Shown here: piece by piece, positions 22,701 to 36,129 of the stretch | Layout of the letters: every line of letters starts with the position of its first letter | Numbering within the stretch: position 1 is the first letter of the stretch | NCBI GenBank assembly: GCA_024529925.1 | Contig: JAFEUB010000846.1 | Coordinates: 3,214,501 to 3,278,500 of the forward strand | Direction of reading: 5' to 3' | Length of the DNA: 64,000 nucleotides | From: Ophthalmolycus amberensis | Taxonomy: Eukaryota; Chordata; Actinopteri; Perciformes; Zoarcidae | Position numbers and translations under genes: made by a program | The notes under the pieces: generated by a model | The model's input: only the letters and a program-made list of their open reading frames with translations | The model's database searches: none | Told to the model about the DNA's origin: nothing

Positions 22701-25700
22701 TATAAATTGCATGTATAGCACTTTCTTTCAAACTTCTTTCTTTATGAAGGAGAAAGGCATTAATACAAGAAATCATAGTAGAGATATAAAAATGTTTTGA
22801 GTCAAGAAAAGAACAAAAAAAAAAGCACAATAAAAGGCACAGGATAGCATTGAACTGTGAGGGGGTTATATGTTTTTCAAAGTCGTTTAAAAGATAACTT
22901 GTCATTTACTTTCCCAGGTTTCTCATGCAGGACGGATGCAGGACAATCAAGCACATTTTTTGGGCGAACCAAAGTAGAAAACTGTGACTGTGATCTGAAG
23001 CGTACCTCTATGTAGGCAGTGTCTGTGTTGGCGGTGGGGATGTGAGGCTGCCAGTCTTTGGACGGTTTGGTCAGATACTTGGTGTCCGTCACTACCCATT
23101 TCATCCTCGGCCATCCTGGTAAACAAAATCACAAAGAAACACACAGAAATATTTGAGCTGACAACGCAAAGAGAAAGTGTGTTTCGGTACACTCCTTTGG
23201 CGCCGATTCTCTACAAGCAGAGTGACAACACATCCACCCGTTCACACACTGAAGCCCTAAATTGGCCGGTGAACATCACCCTGTCACTCCCTTTAATGAG
23301 AGACAGAGATGACAATGGTGCTTTTGGGCTGGCTGACCTTTGAACTGGATGATCTCTCCGTTAGGTGTCTTGGGCAGCCCTTTGAGACACACCTCGCTGG
23401 TCAGGGCCAGACTAACACCACAGCTGCCCAATAAGAAGCCAATCTGTTGGCTGCCTGCATCCTATGGAGAGGGACAAGGGTCAAAAGACGTATGACACAC
23501 ATGGAGGGGCTAGTATACAAAACGCTGTGGCAATTAAAAACCACAGATGCACTCTAGCTGTCAAGGTATCCATATTTAAATATGACTAGATGAGCAATGA
23601 GGCATTGTATTTACCATACAAAACGTGACCATTAGAGGCACATACATGGCATTATACAGGAGTTAGTCAATAAAATAGCTGCTCATTTACAATTGACCTA
23701 GTTTAAGTGCCACAAAATTCAGAATAACTAAGACTGATTTGTATTTCTCAGAGATCGCCACAGAGGAATTCACTTGGCAAGAGTGTCATCGTTACCTGTC
23801 GTGACAACGGTACCTCAATGGGCACAGGGATGACCTCGGCTAACAGGCAGCCATAGAACGCCACCCAGAACATGGCAGGGTCGCTGTTGGGATACACCAG
23901 TGCCACCTGGGAAACAAACAAACGTTATTTTCCGCGCTCCTTAATACGTTACGTACCGGGTGGCGACTGAGAGACTCTTACCCGATCTCCAGGTTGTATG
24001 ACAGGTTCCGTCTTGGTGCCCAGTTTGTTCAGCAGTGTGTAGGCCAATTTCAGGCTGCGGCTCCATAGTTTCCCTTGTGGAAAAGAAAAGCCAATGATGA
24101 TTTTAAAATATCCTTTATTTACCATGTTGTATCACTGAACCAGGATAGTTCAAGTCCACAACCCACTGGAGCTCCTGTAGGAGATGTACTGCACGTGTAG
24201 GTGGTATTCTGCTCAAAGCCAGCACATATTCATTTACTCAAAGCAGCTCACATAAGACACAACCCTCACATTCACATTTGGTGGACACAATATCATGAAC
24301 ATTAACTTTGCCGGCTACGTTATCATTGCTACAGGTGGAGGTGGTGCTCACCGTATGTGAGTGTGTAGAGGGGCTTGCCGGTGATGTCCAGAGCAGTCAG
24401 GGCGGGGCTCTTGGCCTGGGTGGCCCCCCAGCGGGCTAGGGCAGCCTGCAGGGCAGGGGGCCAGTTACTGACCACTCCGAGGGGCTCCCCCTTCACCGGG
24501 ATGATTTGACGTCCCTCTGGCTTCGGGGTGTTGGGGTCAGGCTGGGGCACTGGACAACAGCAGAGGTACGGATAAGGGGGGGGGGATATAGAGATATTGT
24601 TGAACAGACTACCGGTACGTAGGATGGTCAAACTCAAGCTTGATAAACGTGCTCACGTGAATAAGTGAGTGCGTATACCTGTGATTATCTCAGTTCAACA
24701 CATTTTTTTTACAACAAAAAGACAAACATGAATGCAAAAGCACACTTTGTCGTCTCACCTTCTACAATTTCCTCGGAGTCATCGAGGAAGAATTCGCTGA
24801 GTGGTGGTCTCTTCGGCCGTTTGAGTGTGTTCAACAGCTGCTGGATCTTAGTGGACACCCTGCTGTTGACAGGCACGCCTGGACAAACAACAAGGCAACG
24901 GCCACAGTGAGAAACAACCCAAAAAACACAAGCACACGCACCCACACACGCAATTCTACTTCATCACTCGCACTCTCACACAGGCAGAACCCTCGGCACT
25001 AGCACGCAGTCGGGATCAGAGTCAGCAGCAGGAAGGAGTCAGAAGGGAAATTGGTAGCAGACACGGATTGGACCATCTTTAGGGAAAATCAAGTATAGGA
25101 GGTTCTCTAGGTCTAAACCTATGACACGAGACAAATATAGAGACAGCGAGACAGACGCCAGGCTGGAAAGCAAGCTGCTTTGGGGCTCTTCAGCATCCCT
25201 CCCCTTCCCCGATTTATATTACCTTTTCTTTTTCCTTTTTTAAATGAAAGTCAAGACAGGGACAGGATTAATGGACCCAAAAGAAAGAACAAAACATATC
25301 TGTGATTAGCAGCATTCACAACACAGTGAAATGAGGATAATGTTGAACATGGGCAGATGGTTTATTGATTTGAAGCCTCAAATCAATAGGTTTGACCTCC
25401 AATCTGAAGAAGAAGATCGATAGCCAGATGGCACTAACCAAGTTCAAGACGTAGAAGACTACTGGGAAGTTTCTACTTTTTTTTTTTTTTTGTGGAAATG
25501 TACACAGATACCACCAGCAGACTTTTATAAACATCTTGGCTTGAGAGAGTGTACCGTCAGCAGTCTCGATCATGCTGGAGCGGCTCTGCCCACGGCTCAT
25601 GCCCCGGACGGCTGGAGGCAGGTCCACCCTGGACCCCCTCTCCTGGGGAGTGGAGGATGTCACATCTGGGGGGATGCTGTTTTCTGGAGGAGAAGAGAAG

Positions 25701-28700
25701 GTGAGAGTCATGACTGGGAACAACAGCCAACAAAACACTGTTATTATTGGAGCTATTTATCAGTGACGTTTACCAATGCGTGTGATGGCCAGTATATCGG
25801 CCAACAAGGAAGCAGCAGGTTGGGGCTGTGGCAGGGGCTGTGGCTGGGCCTTGGGCTCTCCATGGGAGAGGGTGGAGGACGCAGACGAGGACGTGGAGGA
25901 GCTTTGGACCGAGCGGTTGATCCAGTAATCGGGGCTCTGCAGGCTCTGAGCTAGCACTGCACTGAGAGCTGCCTTCCTGCGCAGTGAGCCATCATCCTCT
26001 GATGCAGAAGATGTGTCTGATGGGAAGAGAAAATCCTGAATATTTAGATGTCTTTTACACGATTTAGCCTCAGAGGACACATTTATAATTGTCTAGCCCT
26101 CCTTGAAAAAGGGGGTATCAATAGGTAGAAGTCAGCTACAGAGCAGCATCCCTACAGTTGGCAGGGACACAGTGTCTTGCTCCAGAGACACTTCAGTAAT
26201 GTGGACACGTAATTGTCCAGAGGGACAGCTACCTGCTGTGTGATAAATGTTGTTTACCTGGAGGTGTGCAGGTATCTATGGGAGACTGGACAAAGGCTGA
26301 GCGTCTCTTGGTTGGCATGGGTAGCGCCATCTTCTCTTCTTTGTGTTTGGCCAGTGCTGCCTGCACAGCCTCTGTATGGATGTCTATATTAACCGCAAGA
26401 AAAGAAACAGAGAGGGACAAATAAGTGATGGAGACACACAGAACGAAAGAGAAAAATATATTGAAGAGTAAGTTGATATTTATTTAAAGTGTGTGTTTTT
26501 TATGTTCGCCGTTTACCTGATCTGTAGCGGTCGTCCCTGGCCCCTCCACTGCGGTGTGTGCGGTGGTGTCTGGAGGCTGAAGACGTGGAGGGGCCCGGGG
26601 CCTCGGGACTTGGGCTGGGGTCGGCACTGTGACCGGGGGAAAGCTGCACATCTGGCAGAGACAGATTCACGTCTAAAGAAAAGAAGCAGGTATGTGCAAA
26701 GTCAACGAAAACACACGTAGGGCGACATTAATAAACAACAAAAGAAACACGATCTTTCGGAACGTTGCACACTCTTGCTTCACATAACGCCATTGCAGCT
26801 TCGTGTAGGCATAAATATTATATTAAACTCAGAGAAGCTCTCTAAATTTAGCCTCGCTACAGAGCCTCTGAGCATGAAGTGAAATAAGGACATGTACTTG
26901 ACGGATGTTACTTATACCGTTAACGCAGCACATGAAACTAGGCTAGATTCTGGCAAATATAGTTTTAGTCAACTCCTCTCAGAGGGCCTGGGCAACACAG
27001 TCCCTGTGTGGAGGATGGTTCAGAGCGATAAGGACGCCGGGTGGGACGGGTGCAGGAGCAGGAGGCGACCTTAGCAGCTCCAAAGCTTCCCAATACCTGC
27101 CTTGACATCCAGGGCGAACCCGCTAACAATCATGCTAATTTAATTAAATACTAAATATAGAAATTAACAATGTGATATTTAGATTCCTGCAGTCCTTTTC
27201 AATTCCCTGTGCGCGTATTCATTTCACATGTATCGTGTAATAGCTCAAGCCAAAACAGGCCACGGTTAAACTAGCAGGAAAGGAAGTTAAAGTATTCCTA
27301 TTTTTAAAATGAGCTTACAGCGACACATCAAGAAAGATCTTTTCGTGCCAATGCTAATGTGCTGCAATTCTTCCTGAGGAAGCTCCACACCCTCATGTGA
27401 GTCAGCTGAACATATCATCTTACCAACGAGGTGACTGGCTCATAGTTGGACTGTGAAACTCTGGTACTTCTCTACTTATGTTGGAGCACATTGTGTTCAA
27501 GTTTCACCTCTGAGGCTCACACAGTGGTTTTGGGTTATTCTGTGGGTTTTCTACAGCGCCGCAGTTTGTTTTAGAGAAGTTGTTAGATGTAACTCTATGC
27601 TTTGTTATCAATTGCGCAATTCCAATGTTAGACACTAGAGTGCCACAGAAAGCCAGAAATTCTCTTTGACTATTTGGACAAAGAGAATTACAATCACACT
27701 GGATATTCAGTGATGTTGAAAGACTTAAACCATACTGTTTTTCTATGTAATTCTCCAATCAGATGGGGGGGGGGGGGGGGGGAAGCATTAGCTCCAATGA
27801 TACGTCCAGCTTATTGAACTCATGACTTGATGAGTACTTGTGATGCAATTACTTTAAGTTTCCACATCTCAGAATGACCAGCACCCAAAAAATGCTGACA
27901 GGATGATGAAGATCACGCAGGGAAGAGAGAAAGAGGGCGAAGAAGTGAATTAAGGAAAAGCAAAGAGCAGAAGAAGAGTTGGCCTTACTTGGCAAATGGG
28001 GGACGTAGGGGGCCAGCAGTTTGGCTCTCTTCTTCTCAAAGCCCTTCTGCGTGATGTCACCTAGGAGAGAGAACAGCGACGCCACACCGTTAGGTTAGTC
28101 ATAATTACCACGCAAACACCGCACACAGACACACACAAACATAAAGCAGATGAAGTACACACAACACTCCTCTGACACACACAAACACTCTGCTTTAGCT
28201 AATACATGAGCCGGGGTTGAGTCATTATAATAATCCTTTAAACCAGATCTACTAAACTACACATGTTGACGGATCAGTCCATTTACAACCAGGCAAGGAG
28301 ATAACGCCATTGTTTAGTCTTACATTAGCCCCAGTGAATAAACATGACTAGTGCACAAAAACCTCCTCCAGGCAACGAAACCCAAATATGATTACGGCAT
28401 CTAGCAGATAACCGAGCGTGGCAGAGAACAATGGCAAATCTGAGGGCTATCGGGAATATTTGGGATAGCGAGCGGAGCAAAAGGGAAGCCATGTGAGCCG
28501 GTTTCACATGGGACTCCACGATTTATCTCCTCCACCTCCCCCCCTCTGTTTCCCCACTGTACACTCAGCCCCACCCCTTCCTCATTCGGCCTTGGACTGG
28601 CAGGACTCCCACTGCTACCAGTTTGTTGGAGAGCAACAGAGGCAAGACAAAGTCTATTTAACCGGGACCCCAAAACACACAGTCAAACATGCACGCAAGA

Positions 28701-30149
28701 CACACCTTATCCAGGTCACGAACACACACATAGCACACACACAAACAAACCCCACTACTGCAAACTCTCTCAGTTATTCTTCTTCCTCTGTGTCCAGTGA
28801 TAAGAACATATGCTATGTCAAGTGCAAATGTGCCGAAGGACCGCTCAGCCTCAATCACCTTCTCCACACTTTGACCAGCGACGACAAGGAAACCAGCCAA
28901 CACGGAGGACGAGGAAATCAAAGATAACAGGGAGGAGAGGGCTGTGGGCCATGAGGTGATAAACACACGGTGAGAGTCACTGGCAGAAGCCAGAGCGAAC
29001 ACAGATCGGTGAGTGTATCAAACAACAATGGAAAGAAAATGGGGCGGGGGGGGGGGGGAGCCAAAGTTCAACAGCAGATTGGAGGGTGGTGGGCTGGATA
29101 CGCCGGCACTGGGGTGGGCAGTGAATGTGTGGGTCAGATTCTGTGTTAAAGCTTTCTCACACTCTGGTCACTATCTGGTGTTTGCCTGGAAAAACAACTG
29201 AATCAAAAAAAAGAAGAAGCTCCCTTTAGGATCGAGCATGTGGATTGGCTGTGTTTGACTTTAGCAGACCTTTATTTCAGATCCTTCCCATACAGGAAAT
29301 TCTTGAAGTTTCACAACACTGTGAACTCATGGGAAACGGGGCGGGAAGAGGGAGGGAGCGGAGGGAATACACATTGTTTACAGAGGAAACAAAACAGCAG
29401 AAGTTAGAGACAGTTTGAGAGAGCGCACACGTGGGAATAAATACTGAGTGCTTTGTCATTCTCTGCATAGATATCCACACACATCTATGCAGATGCATGG
29501 ATTTAAGCATGAGTTTTCTACCAGTTTGAGCTTTTTGATACCAGCACCTTATTCACGATAAAGCCGGATGAAGCGGTGGTTGTCCTGCATCATTCTCTGC
29601 ATAAGAAAGCTCAAATGGGGTGACCAGCAGTCAGCTCTGCCTTCATGCCTGGGTACACACACTGGCCTTACACTTAGTTGGGATGAAAAACACAGCAGCA
29701 AATGTCCGTTCCAGTCACTTTTTCTTTGCTCTTAGACCCGGGCTACGGGCTAGGAAAACACTCACACACAGACATGCAAATACAAGCAATCAGCAGCAGA
29801 TTGATTGTGCTGGACTGGAACGTCATTGTTGTTGGAGACGGGGTTCTGTCAAGCCTAGTCCTGGTGTCCCAAGTGGTGCCCGGAGGGGAGGAAGGGAGGG
29901 ATGGAAAGCTGGAGGGAGGGAGGGTCATTAACACAGACAGAGCAGAGTCTGTATTGGTGTGAGGGCATAACAACAGGCGTGGACTGGCACGACCACACTG
30001 GCTTTGTAGCCGGCAGTGGGCAGAGACACTGAGGGCTCTGGGTTTGAAAGAGTGACTGTGACAGCTGCTTCAAAACAGAGGCAAAGCTGTATGTTTTGAG
30101 AGCAAGAATGTGGTGTTTTGAGTGCGAGCATGAGTAAAACAGTACAGCG

Positions 30150-30180
<31 letters not shown>

Positions 30181-32683
30181 ATGATTTGAGGTCGGGGGAC
30201 AGGATACGAGCGTTACCCCACCCTGGCTATGCGCTGCCAAAATCGTCTCCCTGTGTCTGTCTGGAGAAGGAGGAATGTGCTGATCGGAGAACATCATGCT
30301 AACAGAGGGGGCCAACTGGACAGGACAGCTCGCCCATTGGCCAAAAACTCCTCCGAGGTGCAGGAAGCACAATATTTGTGTGTGTGTGTGTGTGTGTACA
30401 TGTGTGTATACACAGCTGCTGCAGGTTAAGGGGTGCTACAGTACGCTACAGGAGTGAATGCTAACTGAGCCCAGAGCAGGGTTGCATTACAGCTCAGATT
30501 ATGGAAAACAACAAAGTGTGTTATCATAATTATGCAGACGACACACAAATCTACATAACTATGTCACCAGGGGACTATAATCCCATACAAGGGCTGGGTA
30601 ACTGCATTGAACAAATCAACAACTGGATGTGCCAGAATTTTCTTCAATTAAACAAAGATAAAACAGAAGTAATTGTTTTTGGTACCAAGGACGAACAATT
30701 GAAAATCACCGCTCAGCTTCAGTCACTGATGTTAAAACCCACAAACCAAGCGAGAAATCTAGGTGTAGTTATGGATTCAGACCTCAACCTGAACAGCCAT
30801 ATCAAGACAATTACAAAATCAGCCTACTATGACTGAAGAATATATCAAGGATTAGAGGACTTATGTCTCAACAGGATTTGGAAAAACTTGTCCATGCATT
30901 TATCTTCAGCAGACTGGACTACTGTAACGGTGTGTTTACAGGTCTCTGTAAAAAATCCGTCAGAAAGCTGCAGCTGATTCAGAACGCTGCAGCTCGAGTC
31001 CTCACTAAGACCAGGAGGGTGGATCACATCACTCCAGTTCTGAGGTCTTTGCACTGGCTTCCTGTCCAACAAAGAATTGACTTTAAAATCCTGCTGTTGG
31101 TTTACAAAGCACTGAATGGTTTGGGACCAAAATACATCTCCGATCTGCTACTACCTTATGAACCATCCCGACCCCTCAGGTCGTCTGGGACCGGTCTACT
31201 TTCTGTTCCCAGAGTCAGAACTAAACATGGAGAAGCAGCGTTCAGTTTTTCTGCTCCACATATCTGGAACAAAGTCCCAGAAAGCTGCAGGTCTGCTGAG
31301 ACCCTCAGCTCATTTAAATCAAGATTGAAGACCTTTCTGTTTGCTGCTGCCTTTAATTGAACCACATTCAATTAATATATTAATCAATTTCCTGCATTTC
31401 TGCATTTTACTACTGCATTTTATTTATTACACTGTTTTTTAATTGTTTTTGAAATCTCCTTTTCTTTTGCCTTGTGTTTTGATGCTTTTAATGGTTTTAT
31501 GTGAAGCACTTTGAATTACCTTGTTGTTGAAATGTGCTATACAAATAAACTTGCCTTGCCTTGCCTACAAGCCTTCTCTGTGAGATGTGTGTCAGTGTGT
31601 CAAACCGGCATCATGTGCGTTTTGTGTTGTCCAGTCATATGCTGGACCTGCTCAACATGGTAGTAATAGTAGAGGCGGGTTTAGAGAAGCGTGTAAAAAA
31701 TGTCTCTTCGTCGGTCATCTACTTTCTGTAAGCAATCATCGTGATCCTTCTTCCTGTCACCAAGGCGTTAAAGTGTGTCTTCATCAAGCTGTTTGAGTAA
31801 ACGGGGCCGTTTCAGAGGAGCTCGTTCGAGTCAAGATGACAGTGACCCTCTGACTCTTCATTTAAACTGCTGCTGTTGACCTCTGACCTCAGGACGAGCC
31901 AAACAGAGGGCTGAACCTCTCACAGCTGACAGCAGAGGGGATAATCTCACACATTCCCTGTCACGCCGATAACTATCGTAGAGAGCTACGTTGTGACACA
32001 GAGGGATTTTACAGTATAAATCGTGGATCCAGGCATTATGAGGCCAGTTTTAATCTGCACTGGCATTCTCCAGCACAGTAACAGCCTTTTGTGTTTGTGC
32101 AGCTCATCTGTTCGCGCTCACCATCAAATATATCTTTTAAGATGTATGCAAATCTGATGCCAAATTCTGGTTAATTCTGGTTTTCACAAGTGATTTTTCA
32201 CAAGTGATTTTTTCATTTAAGCATACATGTGACATGATGCTTGTTCCAAAAAAGTTTCAACTTTGCCTTGAAAGAGTCATTTTCCAAACTTTCCGAGATG
32301 GATTAAGTAAACTGGTGCCTTAAACTGGTGGATCTATAATATTAGGGCCCGCTTCATTCAGATTATGGTTTACGTGAAAGGAATCCATCTGAAACATTAG
32401 CTGTCAAGATGCCACAGTACTTCAAAAGTACCAATATTATTGTCCTGATAGTCGTTTCCATTGGTTTCTCCAAGCAGCTGATATGTTGAATCATATGATC
32501 GCTGACACACTTAAAATGTTGTTTCTTAGGTCTATTAACAACGGACTGACTATTTGTTCTTCTCAAACAAACCGACAGAGAAACACAAAACCACATCAAT
32601 GGTGAATAAATGATGAGTAATGAACAGCAGACTGTTGGAGAGGGCTGGGAAGGAAAGACTGAGGTTATGGTTATATACATCCG

Positions 32684-32738
<55 letters not shown>

Positions 32739-35700
32739 GAATACACAATGAAACTCAAATGAACTGGGACAAATCCTCACCTGAAGCACCTAAAACATTA
32801 CGCAAGACTCCAGGTCATTCAGCAATGTGTGAAATGAATATTGGAAGTAGAAGAGGACTTGAAAGGATTGTTTTTGGTTGGTGTTAATAATCTGAACAAA
32901 CACTTTAATTCCAGCTGCCACTATCAGCAAACAGCACTTTGGCAGAAGTCTCAGACGTCTACATAAAACTCCAACAACAAAGCCAGCGTGCTTCCCGGCT
33001 ATTCCTTCAATCAGAGTAACACCTGCTGCCAACTTCTTTACTGCGACGCAACGTCCCTTTTACTTCTTAACTGATACGACTCGACTCGTGAAAAACTGTT
33101 TTCAATTTTGGAAAATGCTTCTTTTCCATCTGTTTAGTGGTCAGAGGACATTTTCTTGAATCAAAAGCCCACTAGCAATTTGAAAAAGCACAAGTGAAAG
33201 AGCCTTGAGTTGTTTTTTAAAGTATAGCGCTGGGTTATAGATGAGTATGGCAGTCTATGAACGCCAGCAACCCGGGGACCAGATGATGAAAACACTCCCA
33301 ACCGTGAACCTAAGCGATACGAACGAGGAGCCAGCACGGTTTCCGGGGGGTTTCAATAACAGTCAGAGGTAACTGCTGGGCTAATGTGTCCTCCATTAGA
33401 CAGAATGATGAGCTATCGGTTGATGCCATCAGACAGGAGAGAGAGTAGACTCCAGTTAACACCTGCCCGACACACACAGCAACAGATCAAAGCCAGTGAA
33501 GTACAGCATGTGTGTCCGTGTGTCGGGGATACTAAGACAACGACACGGAGCCAGTTCCCGCTTCTCTGGTGAGGATGTGGCAACAACACGGATATTTTTA
33601 TCTCGCTAAATATAGTTTCTGTCGCTTTCTGTAAATTTTGCAAGCTAAGACCACTGTGACTTCCTTGCACACACACACGCACACATATTTATCCCCCCCA
33701 CTGGTGGAGTCCTGTAATTACTGTGGTCAGATTAGTCGGGTGGCATCCAGCTCCGATTAGAAGCAACATGACTGTTTCTGTCGCCCACCATTTCCTCTTG
33801 CCTCATGGTATCAGTTCCTCTCCCTGCAGGCACACACAGGTTACCGAAAAACACATGACTGAACACAAAGACATGCGAGTCAGTGAGAAGAACGACCAAG
33901 ATTACACAGAGAGATAAATAAATGTGAGCATCTCCCAGCGTTCACACTTTTGGGTTTTATCCTTATCTGTAATCTGAGATTACAGCTAACCTAACAGATT
34001 ACATCGCTCCATCTGGACATTAGTGTGGACTTCAGAAGGATAGATGACAAAAATGTCTGAAGTGAGGCTCTCCTCCGAACCTGTAACAGAGAGCTATTTT
34101 CTAACTCTGAGGTCATGGTCGGGTTTTTAGCCAGCGATACTGGTTTGATCCACACAAAGCCGTCTTTGTTTTATCAGTGGTTTATTGTCTTGTGATAAAT
34201 GAGATGCCAAAAATGCAACGCTGTTACAACTCAATCTCACGAGGTACCAACGAGAGAGCCGGTCTCGTGTAGCGTCTTGGTGAGCACATGACAGCAAGAG
34301 GACACACAGAGCAAAACCACAAACAGAAAGTCACAGTTCGTACATTTACATACCGAAGCACACAAACACAGGGGCTGAGAGAGGAACCAACGTCACCCAC
34401 AGCATCTTATTTATAGAGCAGAAACACAACAACAACGAGCAGGCTGTGCTGACAACACGGGTAAATAGCACTCGGCAGGAAATGCAAATGAATGAGTCTG
34501 ACACCAAGGCCATTTCATGACACCTGGACATCAGTTTAAGTAGATGTTACAAGCTCATCTCCATAGCTCAGGCTCTTCAATGGAAGCAGTCAAGACGAGA
34601 AGAAAAATAGTAATATTCACAAACCCCGGATTTGCATTCTCGTATACGATTTATTCTTTAATTTTTCAACTCGCGCTGAAACAATTAAGTCTATGAATCG
34701 ATTAGTCGAGTGACAGAATTGAGAGGATTCGCTGCTTAGCTGTGTCTCAGGTGATACTAAATTGAGTAATTTTAGGTTTTGGAGTCTTAGTCAAGCAAGC
34801 AAAATAACACCTTTCATGAATCTATTATTAAAGATAATAATAAGCCAATTTATTGATCCATGAAAACTCTGGTTTGATCAGGTTGTATGCATTTTAAGAC
34901 CTGCTTTATAAATTGTCATCCTCACAGTATTGTAACAAATACAGCATTTTTTCTTTGCTCTATGGAACTTTAATTAGTACACTACTGACCAGAAGACTGA
35001 ACAGGCATCCACAGCCTTGACTGTGTCTGTGGGGACTCAGCAGCTGAATCACAGTTATCAAATATCAGCAACAATCAGGTCTCAGTCGAGGGGATCGTTT
35101 GTTCGTGTCTGGAAAGAGATTGAAACATTGATACAAAGGCCTCTCCACTCCAGGACCAATGTTTTCCACTCCAAAGGCAGGCCTGCAATTCCTCTGGGAC
35201 CCAGTTAGCCCATGCGGGGGTTTTCTGGCAGACATGCAGGATGAAGTAATCTCTAGATGGAAGAAGAAATCTGCCGTCCAGCTGAGAAAAAAGCCGAGGG
35301 CGTGTAATTTCTCTCGACACAATCTCCAGTGGAAGTGGTTTGCATTTGGTTGCGTAAAGGGAGGACTCATCAGGTTAACAGTTAACAGTTTACTGAACTG
35401 TCAAATGATGATTGAGGAGGGCTGGGCAACATGTGGTTAGTTATCATCTATCACTGTGTCCAACTACTAAATATCTGATGAAGTAGCTGGCAGTGACTGT
35501 CCCAGCTGATTCTAAATGTACAGTCACAGTTTGTCATAAACATGAACGAGACCATTCCGTTTTCTCTATCTTACCAGACACTGGGACATACGCGTTTTGT
35601 TTTCGTGGTATGATAAGTATGATGAGGAGGATGAATAACTGGCCTATTGGATCATTTCTATTGTCTATCTGTTGCTGTGCCAGATCACATTGCTGCCCCT

Positions 35701-36092
35701 CTTACTATACAGACAGTTTCTTGTGACGACCTTAAAAGAGAAGAAGAAGCAGACTGAGATCTGCATGTTAGCAGAGATCGAAGTGGAAAAACTCCAACAG
35801 CTGACGATCAAAGATGTGTAACACCCGTGTTCGCCATCGCAGAAGGTAACGAGTTAAGGGAGTGAGCAGCACAGAGGATGTAACAAAAGGTGTGTAGTGG
35901 TACCGAAAAATGAAAGTGAATCCATGTCAGAGGCACTGGTAGGAAAGCAGCAAGGTCGGGCTTAGAGGAAACTAGAGCGAAAGATAAAGACAAAGACTCA
36001 CAACAAGTACATAACACACCAAAGTCACAATCACATATTCCGTCAGCTCAGCCTCACAAACGCCTTCATCACTGTAAGACAAACAAGCACAC

Positions 36093-36129
<37 letters not shown>

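Larger units (their letters stand above)
18217..24073 (-). other. dip2b: dip2b exons 9-24: first adenylate-forming-like domain (residues about 377-993)
   Basis: Exons: 23982-24073, 23796-23906, 23338-23461, 23006-23115, 22501-22603, 22127-22191, 21945-22038, 21058-21177, 20833-20947, 20347-20486, 20078-20214, 19599-19679, 19336-19463, 19001-19115, 18432-18633 and 18217-18329. Recognised strings include KLWSRSLKLAYTLLNKLG, FYGCLLAEVIPVPIEVPL, WVVTDTKYL, KEGTVMGVAVSK at the A3-motif position, HGVIRVNTEDKNSALTVQDV, GRRHNADDLVATALAVE and FYDERIVIVAEQRPDASEED. The Gly/Lys-rich ATP loop is degenerate compared with classical acyl-CoA synthetases, as known for DIP2. Splice phases agree at every junction. 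Confidence 0.93.

Noticed and set aside
28493..28927. 144-codon + strand open frame
   Set aside because: Low-complexity composition (Pro, His, Thr, Ser runs) from CA-rich DNA in intron 1 and no known family.
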